34,991 nucleotides of DNA from Zygnema cylindricum (GCA_037447655.1 JBBHKE010001466.1:1-34991), one strand, 5' to 3'; shown: positions 9,506 through 18,875, counted from the first letter of the stretch. Translations and numbers: made by a program. The notes: generated by a model not told the origin, from the letters alone.

Positions 9506-10147
9506 AGTGTGGGTAGATTAAGAGGGGCAATAGGAGAAATATCTTGTAAAAAGAGCAAAAGCCACCCGAGATAAAAAAAGGTTGAGTTGGCCGTCTATGT
9601 GGGACAAATCTGCCTAAACAACAAAATAAATAAAAATTGGGTCACGAAAGTATCCGAATGGGACATCTTTAAGACTAGATGAAGTGGTTGAGACATTTCT
9701 AGGCCTAGATGAACCACACAGTGTAAAGGAAGCACTAGCAACACGATCCTCATAGTTGGCAAAAAAGGCCCTCCAGTCACATCAAATAAATACCATATAA
9801 CAAGCCATATTCTCTCGAGGCCCAGTATCACGCCCCCGACCTGATAAGACTAAGACTCGAGGAGGAAACAAGAGAAGTCTAGGAACCAGGGAGGAAACAG
9901 GAGAAGGAGGTGACAAGGAGCATTGTTTAGTGGATCTGCATAAATATAAGACATACGTAGGTGGAAGGCGTTTTGTATTAATATCCACACAGCCATAGGG
10001 ATACAAGTTTATAGTAAAGACGAGGAAATGTTAAATCTTAAGCATGTACGATATCTTGATCAAGTAGAAAATCCCAATCCTCGATAGTAAGGCCAAACGG
10101 AAGTACAATGGAAAATAATGGAGGAATGATACTAGATGAAGGACGAC
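9506..10147. other. No gene recognised
   Basis: The base composition is mixed with no convincing frame. A short internal similarity (ACTAGATGAAGTGG versus CCTAGATGAACC near 9680-9710) is the only pattern seen. Confidence 0.5.
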
Positions 10148-10620
10148 CCAATTGTTTCCCTCTCCCCCTCTCCCCTTGTTCGCCTCTCACCGTTTACCTC
10201 TCTTCCCATTTCCCCTTCTCACCTTCTTCTCCTCTCCTCGTCTCCCATTCTTTCCTCTCTCTTCGTTTCTCCCTTTCTCCTCAATCCTTCTCTCCCTCAA
10301 TGGGGGGAAGGGGAAAAGGGGGAGGGGAGAGGAAGGGGGCAAGGGATGGGGTTGGCAAGGTGGGGAAAATGAGGGGTGAAATGATAGGAAAGAAATGAAG
10401 GATGGGAATGGGGGGGAAGAAAAGGAATAGAATGGATGGAAGGGGGGAATCCATGGAAAAAGGAAAATGGATCGTGGAAAAATCATCGGTTGTAAGGTGG
10501 AAGAAAGAAATGTTGGGGGGGAAGGAGGGAGTGGGAGGTGAAGCAGGAGGAGTGGAAGAGGGAGAAATTGCATAACGGGTGTGGAGGGGGAGGGTGGGAG
10601 AATCTCAATGATGAGGGAAA
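10148..10620. repeat. Pyrimidine block switching to purine block
   Basis: On the plus strand 10148-10300 is nearly all C/T and 10301-10620 nearly all A/G, with a sharp switch at CCCTCAATGGGGGG (about 10297). Long frames on both strands here are low-complexity artefacts. A similar short G-run block lies at 10770-10810. Confidence 0.8.
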
Positions 10621-10949
10621 AAGGGGAAATAAAACAGCCTTTTTTTTCTCTTTCTTTGTTTCTTTTTCTCTTTTTTATTCCATTTTTTTTCTGCTTTATT
10701 TTTGTTTTTAAATTTGTGTTGGATATGAGTACATCTCTATATGGATATATAGGTAAGGGAGCTTCGCCCAGAAGAAGGGGGGGGAGGGAGGCGAGGGAGG
10801 GAGGGAGTGAAGAACAATCTGTCACGTCTCATTGTACTAAATTAGTATTAAATATATTCCAGTTTCGCCTTTACAGTAAGACATCGGTAACGCTAAAAAC
10901 AATTGAATAGTCCCATCCGGAATTCCAAACGGATTTTAAAACCATATTC

Positions 10950-11145
10950 TTCGGTTTGGACTTAACTGAACGGGAACCTAATGAAATTTAACCGAGCCTA
11001 ACTGAATTCAACAGAATTCAACTAAATTTGACGGAACCTAACTGAAAAGAACCAAACAGAACTGGACTGAAACAAACCAACCAAACCAGACTGAACCGGA
11101 CCTAATGGGAACGACCCAAACTGAACTGAACTGAATAGGGCCGAC
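10950..11145. repeat. Degenerate AACTGAA/AACCTAA-type satellite
   Basis: Variants of ACTGAAC, AACCTAACTGAA and CCAAACCAGACTG recur over about 200 bp without a fixed period. This merges into the TCACA repeat. Confidence 0.6.
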
Positions 11146-11149
11146 TGTT

Positions 11150-11510
11150 ATGCATCGCATCACATCACATCACGTCACGCCATATCATGTCACATCATGT
11201 CACATAATGTCACATCGCATCAGGTCACATTAGGCCACATTGTCACATTATGTCACGTCATATCACTTCACATCATGTCACATCATGTCACATCACATCA
11301 CACATTTACTTCACATCACATGAACACCCCATCCCATACACATCCCCATCCCATATCCAATCCCAGCACGTCACACATTTCACGTCACGTAACATCACAC
11401 ATCACCCAATGTTTTCATTCACACAAATCTTCTCATTTCCCAAACACATCTCATCACATCTCGTCACATCACGTCACGTCACATGTTGTCACGTCACGTC
11501 ACATGCTGTG
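11150..11510. repeat. TCACA/TCACG pentamer satellite
   Basis: CATCACATCACGTCACG-type pentamers run to the very end of the uL14m coding exon. On the minus strand the last codons and the stop TGA of that gene (11494-11496) are written in the same GTGACGTGACG sequence, so the satellite abuts or overlaps the 3' end of the gene. Confidence 0.9.
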
Positions 11511-12597
11511 CCAGAGTCAAGATTTTCAGAAACTTCCGTTCCCGAAGCTCGTGCGGCACCGGACCGAAAACTCGCGTTCCAATTGGTTCTCCTGCCTTGG
11601 TAATGATTACGGCGGCGCTATCGTCGAATCGGATTTGAGATCCGTCGGGACGATGATGTGGCATCGCACTCCGGACGACGACACATGTTACGACTTCACC
11701 TTTTTTTACTTTTCCTCGAGGCAAGGCGTCTTTGACCGACGCAATGATGATATCACCGAGTCCCGCGGCGTTGGGTTTAGCGCCTTTGAGAACCTGTCAA
11801 AATAACAAATAGTAATAACAATAATAAGAAGAAAAAGAAAAGGAATAACAATAACAATAAAAAAAAAAGTTGAAGTAAAAAAAAAAATTATAATAAGAAG
11901 GATAACAATAATAGCAACAACAATAGCAAATAAGAATATCAACAACGATAACAATAATAATAACAATAATCACAACAATAACAATAACAATACAAAATAA
12001 CAATACGAATAGAAATAATTATAATAATAATAATTATTAACAATTATGGATTTAACTAAAATAAACTGAATAAAAATATATACGAGCAGAAGTTATTTAT
12101 TTGAAATCAATAGAGCTTTTGAGAACCTGTGAATACCACAAAAAATAAAAATAGTAAACAAAAAAAAAAAGATACAATATATACGTAAATAAACTAAATG
12201 AAAATATTAAAAGCAAACAAAATTTGAATAAAAAAAAGGGACAGAAAAATAGGTTAATAAATAAATAACATAAAGAAAAACAAAAATCGTCAAAGATTAA
12301 AAAAAAAAGTTTCAAGAAAATGAACAACAGAAAAATATTTTAATTAGCAGAAAATTTCTAATATTCATAATTGGTAGAAAAAATTTAAGCTAGTGAAGAA
12401 GTGTAGTTTTGATGGATGGTGAGGAGGGAAGGGAGGAGTGAGCAGTAAAGGGAGAGAGTGAGCAGTAAAAAGAGAGGGAGAGACGGGAGAGAGTGGGGAG
12501 AGGGGACCAGGGGAAAGAGAAGAGAGGAGAGGAGAGATGGTGGAGCAAAGAAAGGTGAAAGAGAAAGTAAAGTGGGGGCTTAGAAAGGGGGGGGGGG

Positions 12598-12659
<62 letters not shown>

Positions 12660-15349
12660 AAGAAAGAGAAAGAGAGCGAGGCGAAGGGAGGGAGGGAGGG
12701 GGGGGCGAAGATGAGAGTGGGGAGAGAAACAGAGGAAGAAGGGATGAAGACAAAGAGACGTGGAAAATTAAGTCATAAAAGGATAGAGGAGAGAGAGAGA
12801 GGTAGAGGTGAGAGTGGTAAACTTCCAAGAAAGGAGAGAGGGAGAGCGAGGGGAGAGTAAAAAGAGGAGAGGCAAAAATGAAAGAGGGAACAGGGAAGGG
12901 AAGACAGGGGAGGTGAGAGGAACAAGCGAAGGGGACAAAAGAGGCAGAGGAGGAAGGGGGGGGGGGGGGGGGGGGGGAGAGGAAGGGGTAAAGAGAAAGG
13001 AGAGTGAAATGACAAGTGCGGAGAAGAGAGGAAGGGAGAGGTAGTGAAGGAAAAAGAGGAAAAGGAGAAACATAAGAAAGGAGAGAAGAGAGAGGGGCAG
13101 GTGAGGAAAGAAGAGAGATAGGAATGAGGAATCAGAGAAGAAGTAGAAAGGGAGAGAGGCCAGAGAGATAAAACAAGGGGAGGGAAGAGAGAGGGAGGAG
13201 AATAGAGGCGAGAAATAGAGTGCGAAGGAAGGGGACGAGGAGGGGGGAGGGGTAGGGGGAGACGGAAAGGGCGAGGGAGAGGACGGAGAGGGAGAAGGAG
13301 AGGGAGTGGGAGGGGGGTGAGGGCGAGGGCGTGGGAGAGGGAGAGGGAGAGGAAGGGGGAGAGGCAGAAGGAGAGGGAGAGGGAGAGAGAGAGGGAGAGG
13401 GAGAGAGAGTGGGAGAGGGAGAGGGAGAGGGAGGGGGAGATGGAGAGGGAGGGGGAGATGGAGAGGGGGGGGAGAGCGAGAGGGAGAGGGCGAGGGCGAG
13501 GGAGAGGGAGAGGGAGGGAGAGGGAGAGGGAGAGGGAGAGGGAGAGGGAGAGGGAGAGGACGAGGGCGAGGGGAAGGGACAGGGACAGGGAGAGGGAGAG
13601 GGAGGGGGAGAGGGAGGGGGAGATGGAGAGGGGGAGGGACAGGGAGAGGGAGAGGGAGGGGGAGAGGGAGGGGGAGATGGAGAGGGGGAGGGAGAGGGAG
13701 AGGGAGAGGGAGAGGGCGAGGGCGAGGGCAAGGGCGAGGGCAAGGGCGAGGGAGAGGAAGAGGGAGAGAGAGAGGGAGAGGGAGAGGGAAAGGACAAGGG
13801 CGAGGGCAAAGTAAAGGGGAAGGGACAGGGACAGGGAGAGGGAGAGGGAGAGGAAGCGGGAGAGGGAGAGGCAAAGGAAGAGGAGAAAGAGGGAGAGGAG
13901 GAAAAAGGAGAGGCGGAAAAAGGAGAGGGAGAGGAGGAAAAAGGAGAGGCGGAAAAAGGAGAGGGAGAGGGCAAGGGAGAGGGCGAGGGCGAGGGAGAGG
14001 ACGAGGGCGAGGGCGAGGGCAAGGGGAAGGGACAGGGACAGGGAGAGGGAGAGGGAGAGGGAGATGGAGATGGAGAGGGAGAGGGAGAGGGAGAGGGAGA
14101 GGGAGAGGGAGGGGGAGAGGGAGGGGGAGATGGAGAGGGGGAGGGAGAGCGAGAGGGAGAGGGAGAGGGAGAGGGCGAGGGAGAGGGAGAGGGAGATGGA
14201 GAGGGCGAAGGAGGGGGGGAGGGGGGAGAGTGCACCTTTATGCACATGACTTTTTTGGCACCGGAATTGTCGGCCACGTTGAGGATCGTTCTTAATTGGA
14301 CGTAAGATCGCGAAAAAATATTTTTATCCCTCAAATTATTGACAATTTGGTTCTGTAAAAAAATCGTAAAAAAACAAAAATGTGGAAATAAACAAAAAAG
14401 CAGAAACAAAAAAAACAAAAAAAAAATAGAAAAATTAAAAAAGAAACGCATAAACAACAAAAATGAAGGTGTACGAAGGAGAGATGTAGACAAAGCAACA
14501 AAAATGTAGATAAGACAAAAATGTAGAAATAAGAAATAAAAATAAAAATGAAAACCTTGAAGAAATAACAAGAAATCGAAAGACGACAATTTTGAAAAAT
14601 AACGATATATTTAAAATAACAAATATGTAGAAAGAGCTATGAAAACTTGATGTCAAGAACTAACATTTCTCATTTAAATATTTTTTACATTTGTAAACCC
14701 TACTAAAAGACAAAAACAAATAAGCCATCTCCAGTACTCTCAGGAAGTCAGAATTTTGCTTTCCCAAAATTTGGGAGGGAAGGGGGAGGGGGGCGGAGAG
14801 GGGAATTTTCAAGATCTGCCCGAAACCTTAAAATGAAAAAAACCCTAAAATTACAGAAAAACCCTAAAATGACAGAAAATTCCTAAAATGACAAAAAAAC
14901 CCAAAACTGACAAAAAAAATTATGCACCTACAAAAAAACCCTAAAATTTACTTAAACAAACTCAAACTCGGCGATGAAAATCCTAAAACAAGCCACAAAA
15001 AAAACCTAAAGCAAACCAAACCCTAAATCTGCACAATTCACCGTAAATGGAGTGGACAAGAATGGAAATCGTAAGAATTCCCTTGCCGTACGGAAATCCG
15101 TACGGTACTGGATTTCCGTACATTGAAAGGATTTTTAGGGTTAAGTTCTCTTGGACACTTCTGACCTTGTTTTCTACTAAAAAATTAATTAACTAAAAAA
15201 AACATAAATAAATAAAAAATAAAAGACGTTTTTAAAAACACCAGTCATAAAAGACATAACAGTTTTTGACTTACCTCCTGACTTTCGTACATGTTGCCAC
15301 GTGTCATCCCTCCATAGCTCCGCCAAACCTGCCTCCCTGCCCTCCACAT
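11494..15349 (-). CDS. HLL: Mitochondrial ribosomal protein uL14 (HUELLENLOS-type), three exons
   Basis: uL14 sits in the large ribosomal subunit near the bridge to the small subunit. Exons (minus strand): 15349-15275, 14352-14236, 11793-11494, all joined in phase 0, giving 163 residues. Exon 1 begins at the first ATG after an in-frame TAG and encodes [18 protein letters not shown], Arg-rich with no acidic residue before Glu22, as in a mitochondrial presequence. Exon 2 adds VQLRTIL and [15 protein letters not shown]. Exon 3 adds [51 protein letters not shown] and [11 protein letters not shown]. The LAQH ending and the PVPHELR block fit plant HUELLENLOS proteins better than plastid rpl14. The mature part, about 122 residues, is full length for the family. 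Splice sites: GAG|GTAAGT...TTACAG|AAC and AAG|GTGCAC...GACAG|GTT. The gene looks intact. The symbol rests on family resemblance, and exon 1 is predicted from splice and targeting logic only. Confidence 0.88.
11800..12410. repeat. A-rich tract on plus strand (AAT/AAC/AAAAT)
   Basis: AATAACAATAAT-type trinucleotide runs and A-homopolymers fill the acceptor-proximal part of intron 2. No exon is seen here except the decoy at 12097-12126. Confidence 0.8.
12097..12130 (-). other. Duplicated exon-3 edge: decoy acceptor with a stop
   Basis: TTTGAGAACCTGT at 12118-12130 repeats the true exon-3 border at 11785-11797. On the sense strand this gives CACAG|GTTCTCAAAAGC, a usable 3' splice site lying 332 nt before the real one. 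Splicing to it would keep the frame for nine residues (VLKSSIDFK) and end at TAA (12097-12099). Confidence 0.55.
12420..14230. repeat. About 1.8 kb purine tract (GGGAGA/GGGCGA), intron 2
   Basis: The plus strand is almost uninterrupted G/A. It includes a GA dinucleotide run at 12600-12655, a G-homopolymer at about 12957-12977, and many GGGAGA/GGGCGA hexamers from 13250 to 14200. Blocks such as GGGGGAGATGGAGAGGG recur in higher-order units. Runs of GGG every three to five bases satisfy G-quadruplex spacing on the strand that is template for uL14m. Confidence 0.95.
14353..15274 (-). other. Intron 1 of uL14m
   Basis: This intron is 922 nt, with a perfect plant-like donor GAG|GTAAGT (15275/15274) and acceptor TTTTTTACAG|AAC (14353/14352). 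It separates the targeting-peptide exon from the ribosomal-domain exons. It is A-rich on the plus strand and contains the CCCTAAAA repeat cluster. Confidence 0.8.
14823..14947. repeat. CCCTAAAATGACAAAAAA-type tandem repeat (telomere-like core)
   Basis: About six units of 18-22 bp such as AAACCCTAAAATGACAGA, each with a CCCTAAA core or a one-base variant, lie in intron 1. A reverse-oriented TTTTTAGGGTT is at 15131-15141. Confidence 0.7.
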
Positions 15350-15484
15350 GTTTCTGCCACGTGTCTACCTCGTGTACGCCACGAGTATGCCACGTGTCGC
15401 GGAGACGATTGCAGGGACTCGCCACGTGTCAATGAGAAACTTCAGCGACAATCCACCATTGTCACATTTGCAGTTTGCCACGTG
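15298..15484. promoter_or_regulatory. Cluster of five CACGTG G-boxes at the 5' end of uL14m
   Basis: CACGTG occurs at 15298-15303, 15358-15363, 15391-15396, 15423-15428 and 15479-15484, mostly as GCCACGTGTC. The palindrome is the plant G-box bound by bZIP and bHLH factors. The first copy lies inside coding exon 1 and the others lie upstream of the ATG. Confidence 0.6.
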
Positions 15485-15513
15485 GCACCTGTCCCTGCAA
15501 ACTTCAATACAAA

Positions 15514-15525
15514 CTAGGGTTTATA
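15514..15525 (-). promoter_or_regulatory. TATAAA overlapping an AAACCCTA telo-box
   Basis: The minus strand reads TATAAACCCTAG about 165-175 bases upstream of the uL14m ATG. AAACCCTA is the telo-box common in plant ribosomal-protein and translation-gene promoters. The overlapping TATAAA could be the core promoter. Confidence 0.5.
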
Positions 15526-15693
15526 ATTTTCTACGAATACCTTTATAACAAGTGATGAAGTGAAGCTTAACCTAATTTAGTATTTTATTTTGTTCTTAAA
15601 GTGCGGAAACCGTATTACATAGCACCGTATTAAATAGCGCAGGATTGCCTCAGTTTCGGTCCTTTTTTCAATGATTAAACGATTCATACAGTG

Positions 15694-16485
15694 CACCGTG
15701 AATCGCTATTAGCGTTAATGTTTTTTTCATAGTTCAAAAGTAGGCGTTTTTATGGTAGGCCTTTGGTAGGCGCACAAAACTTGGCACTAAACTCGCGCAG
15801 AGTAGGCATACTGTATGTGTGTGCGTTGTGCACACTCTTGTACGAACGTACGAATCTGACGCATCATCATAGTACAGCGCACGCAGCCGGACGAAATTTT
15901 TAGCGAACTGACACGGCGTAGGATGACATTCCGCGGGAAAAAAAACCCGGAAAAAAAAAAAAACGCGGACGTAAGTCCTATCGTAAGTTGTGTTATGGGC
16001 TTTTCATGTGATCTTCTTAGATCGCTACTTTGATCAGCGACCGTCCGATCGTCCGAATCTGACGGTTTAAATAAAATATACCTCAAAACTCACAGAAAAA
16101 TAAAAATTTCTCCGAATGTTTTTCAAAATTTAGACATGACGTTTAATTCTCTATCGATCGATGTACAACTCAACCCTGTTACTATTATTTTTCATTTTGC
16201 GACCAATACAATATGGGTCTTAAGGGCCATATTGTATGTTTTGCGTACAATAGGCATGTTGTATGGGCCTACTTTCACCTACTTTTGAACTATGGTTTTT
16301 TTCGTCACTTAAAACATCTTTTCTCCGTACACACTTGCCGGATTGTGGATCTCACAGTTGCGATTAAAATCTAAGATTCTCAGCTTCCGATTAGCGGTCT
16401 CAAACTGAAAATCGGACAAGTGTGTACGGAGAAAATATGTTTTAAGTGGCGAAAAAAGTATAAACACTAATAGCGATACACGGTG
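15694..16485. mobile_element. Foldback MITE, family A copy 1, split by a nested element
   Basis: Left end CACCGTGAATCGCTATTAG and right end CTAATAGCGATACACGGTG are inverted repeats. The arms continue through TTTCGTCACTTAAAACAT and CCGTACACACTTG on the left, mirrored by CAAGTGTGTACGG and ATGTTTTAAGTGGCGAAAA on the right. Without the nested insertion the copy is about 217 bp, the size of the other family members. The element encodes nothing. Confidence 0.8.
15728..16294. mobile_element. Nested TIR element with 8-bp target duplication (hAT-like)
   Basis: The 567-bp insert has perfect 17-bp terminal inverted repeats, CATAGTTCAAAAGTAGG (15728-15744) and its complement (16278-16294). It is flanked by GTTTTTTT at 15720-15727 and 16295-16302. 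GTAGGC motifs recur near both ends, like the subterminal repeats of hAT elements. If the outer C/G pair is counted as target, the duplication is 9 bp and a Mutator-like origin is possible. There is no transposase frame. Confidence 0.8.
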
Positions 16486-16518
16486 TACGGTATAGTATGG
16501 TGTATCGAAGGCCCCTTT

Positions 16519-17110
16519 TCCGATATTCAATATGTACCAAATTTTGAGTAGCCGGTAATCGATATATCGCTACAGTGTGTCGAGCAGATCAATATCGCGA
16601 TATTTAGCCAATATATCGCCCAATATATCGGCCAATAATTCGATATATTTTTATCGCGATATATCGAAGTGACGTTAGGCCAAAAATAATTTCGAAAGCC
16701 CCCCTCCTGTGGCTCGAGCTCGGAGGAGGGAGGGGGGGAGGGGGGGCATCTTCATTACGATTAACCCCTGTATCCTACGAAATGTATCGCTATATTTTTT
16801 GTTGATCCCGGAGCAATATATCGAGCACTTTTACCGTTCGATATTCGATTTGTCACGATAAATTATTACCCAATACACAAGACTACCGTCTACATCCTTG
16901 GGTCAAAACTCATCGCCATAAAACCAATACCAATAATTATCGATTATCCAACAATGAGGGGTCCTAATATATCGCTCCACAAACAACAAAAAATTTATCG
17001 TTGATAAGTGTACGAAATAAAGTATACTATATTATAGTACTGTATACTACATTATATTATTTTTGTACATTAAATAGTGTGGCATGCCACCAATGACAAT
17101 CTGCTCCGTA
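16519..17110. mobile_element. TATCG-rich element family B, diverged copy
   Basis: CGATATATCG-type palindromes are dense. 16530-16700 resembles 33865-34030 (AAATTTTGAGTAGCCGGTAATCG versus AAATTTTGAATACCCGATAATCG). 16905-17110 resembles 32490-32700 (ATTATCGATTATCCAACAATG; TAGTGTGGCATGCCAC). No gene is seen. Confidence 0.55.
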
Positions 17111-17270
17111 TTTTCGTACATATCAATGTTGATTTTGGAAAGCTTTAAGTCTCAGTAAATTAGTGTGACGACAGGAAGGCAAATCTATAGAGACGCGTCG
17201 TCACTTAAAGCTCATTAGAGGTTTTGGAAAGGCACTTATATCCACATACACATGTCAAACATCAGGTGGG

Positions 17271-17394
17271 ACAACGCAACTGCGATGTAGCAACGCAGCT
17301 GCGATGCAGCAACGCAATTGCAATGCAGCAACGCAGCTGCCATGCAGACAGGACGACGCAACTGCGACACAGACAGTACAACGCAACTGCGATT
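17271..17394. repeat. 19-bp minisatellite GCAACGCAGCTGCGATGCA
   Basis: Four near-exact 19-bp units are followed by two or three longer variants carrying GACAGTACAACGCAACTGCG. A last half-unit may lie at 17418-17430. Confidence 0.85.
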
Positions 17395-17923
17395 ACTGTC
17401 GATATGGTCCGTACGGACAACGCAACCGCTGATATCATAATGTGATTTAGTACAGTACAAAGCAAATACGATGGATATGAATCCAGTCAACGGACAAGAT
17501 TCATAGGATGATCACGCTGGACTTAGCCACCAAATGTATTATACCATTACTTAGTATAGATTCTGAGTAGTGATGGTTAGCTTAGTTATAGCTTAGCGGT
17601 AGCTTGACAGATTAGTGTTAGCTTGGTTGTCTGATGTACCTCTCAGGTACACTTGTATCGTCGGTACAACACGGGTATAAGAAGTAGGACGTATAACATT
17701 TAATGTATCCAAACTTCCAAGTAGTAAAACTGCAGACAGTTTTTGGGAAACTTCTGAGTGTTTTATCTATCGAGTCAATTGTGCTGTGACTGTAAAGTTG
17801 TCAGTGTTTATTCTGTTCTATATTTTTATAGAGCTTTGTGGGGTTTGGATGCTTGTATAAGATTCGGTGAGCACTTGAAAACAACTGTTTGATAAGATTC
17901 AAAATAGCTTCTGAGAGTGTATC
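17395..17923. other. No gene recognised
   Basis: A small TAGCTTAG-type degenerate repeat lies at 17575-17630. The rest could be leader or LTR sequence of the short frame that follows, but no border is visible. Confidence 0.4.
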
Positions 17924-18028
17924 ATGTCTACTTCTACTACTACTGTTGCTCCTCCACCTACATCGGTGGTCATAGAAATGAAAGGTTTAAACCTTACGAT
18001 TATTGCCAATAGCTATCGTTCTCGATAG
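17924..18028 (+). pseudogene. Short frame like a copia gag N-terminus, cut by a repeat
   Basis: From ATG the frame reads MSTSTTTVAPPPTSVVIEMK and stops at 18026-18028. A low-complexity Ser/Thr/Pro start followed by a short hydrophobic stretch is common at the N-terminus of copia Gag proteins, but is not diagnostic. The frame runs straight into TATCG-family sequence from about 17994, so anything that followed has been displaced. It could equally be a host exon. Confidence 0.2.
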
Positions 18029-18172
18029 TTATGGGTAATTCATCGCGATTTATCAATTTATTTTATCGCGATGGTTCCATTAACGATATACCGGACCTAT
18101 ACATCCGTTTTCGGTAAGTTAAAAAAAGGTAAAATCGGCCATCGACAAATGGCTATTGTAACACAACATTAC
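17994..18172. mobile_element. TATCG-rich element family B, short copy
   Basis: The segment contains GCTATCGTTCTCGATAG and TTTATCGCGATGGTTCCAT and ends TGTAACACAACATTACT, a degenerate version of the family-B end TGCCGATACACAACACTA. Confidence 0.45.
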
Positions 18173-18299
18173 TAATCCCAAAATCCAAAACCCGAACCAG
18201 AACGAAGTCAACCGTATGAAGGAAATGGAAAAAGTGGAAGTACAGTTTGCGTCAGCTTCAAACTTGTCATGCCGCATCGTGTCGGTTGCCCACGCGGAG

Positions 18300-18442
18300 T
18301 AATTTGCATGTACGCGCGGTATTTCTCATGCTCGCGCAGTATTTCCCACGCACGCGCGGTATTTTGCACGCACGCACGGTATTTTGCACGCACGCGCGGT
18401 TTTGTGCATGCACGCGCGATTTGATGCACGCACGTTTGATTT
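18300..18442. repeat. 20-bp minisatellite CACGCACGCGCGGTATTTTG
   Basis: About seven units of 20 bp, with CG-rich and T-rich halves. The GCGCGGTATT core is shared with the repeat at 30-77. Frames across it are repeat artefacts. Confidence 0.9.
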
Positions 18443-18572
18443 TTGCGTTCGCACGTGCGAGTTTTCGTCGGTTCATTTGTTTATGATGTGAACGCGATTT
18501 GCGTTCACATACAATTACATACATACTAATTCCGTGCGCACGTTTTATATGTTTTATTTCGTGCGCAGGTAT

Positions 18573-18755
18573 GCGATTTTCGAATTATGGACGCGAAATA
18601 TCGTTTGAGCGACGCATCGCGATTTCCGGGGATATTTCGTGCGATATGGTTCGTTTCGTGCGGTATGTTTCGTTTCGTGCGTATGCACGCGATTTTGGGA
18701 GTATCGACGTGAAGTATCGTTTGGAGGCGTATCGCGATTTCCGGGCGACGCTTCG
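18573..18755. repeat. 67-bp direct repeat, period 116
   Basis: 18573-18639 and 18689-18755 share GCGATTTT...GACG(C/T)GAA(A/G)TATCGTTTG...ATCGCGATTTCCGGG. TTTCGTGCG motifs fill the spacer. Confidence 0.8.
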
Positions 18756-18848
18756 ATACATATATTTATTTAAGTCGCGAACCCATGTAGGTTCGCGCAT
18801 ACATGTAGTTAAGGAGGGACGGTGGATTTTGTCAAGCGTACGGTAGAC

Positions 18849-18875
18849 GATGTTGGCCGCCTATTGGCCAACATC
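18849..18875. other. Perfect 10-bp hairpin GATGTTGGCC/GGCCAACATC
   Basis: The two arms are separated by GCCTATT. The hairpin may sit at the start (TGTTGGCC) of the LTR of the gag-pro element downstream. Confidence 0.6.

Larger units (their letters stand above)
11794..14235 (-). other. Intron 2 of uL14m, pyrimidine-rich on the sense strand
   Basis: This GT...AG intron is 2442 nt, from AAG|GTGCAC at 14235 to TTTGACAG at 11794. On the sense (minus) strand the first 1.8 kb is a nearly pure C/T tract and the last 0.6 kb is T-rich, so purines are scarce through the whole intron. Long open frames of Ser/Pro/Leu or Arg/Glu/Gly here are artefacts of the repeat. Confidence 0.88.

Noticed and set aside
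10187-10825. 212-codon minus-strand frame rich in Pro/Ser/Phe
   Set aside because: Low-complexity CT/GA DNA with no domain.
12768-14589. Very long open frames (up to about 490 codons) of Ser/Pro/Leu or Arg/Glu/Gly on both strands
   Set aside because: They are produced by the GGGAGA/GGGCGA tract, which lacks stop codons in most frames. Only the short stretch 14236-14352 inside one of them is real, as uL14m exon 2.
15189-15425. Alternative reading of the uL14m first exon (frame starting ASPCNRLRDTW)
   Set aside because: It starts at GTG and is out of phase with exon 2. The frame from ATG 15349 joins in phase and has targeting-peptide composition.
17271-18442. CRISPR-like arrays
   Set aside because: The repeats at 17.3 and 18.3 kb are tandem without unique spacers, and the genome is eukaryotic.
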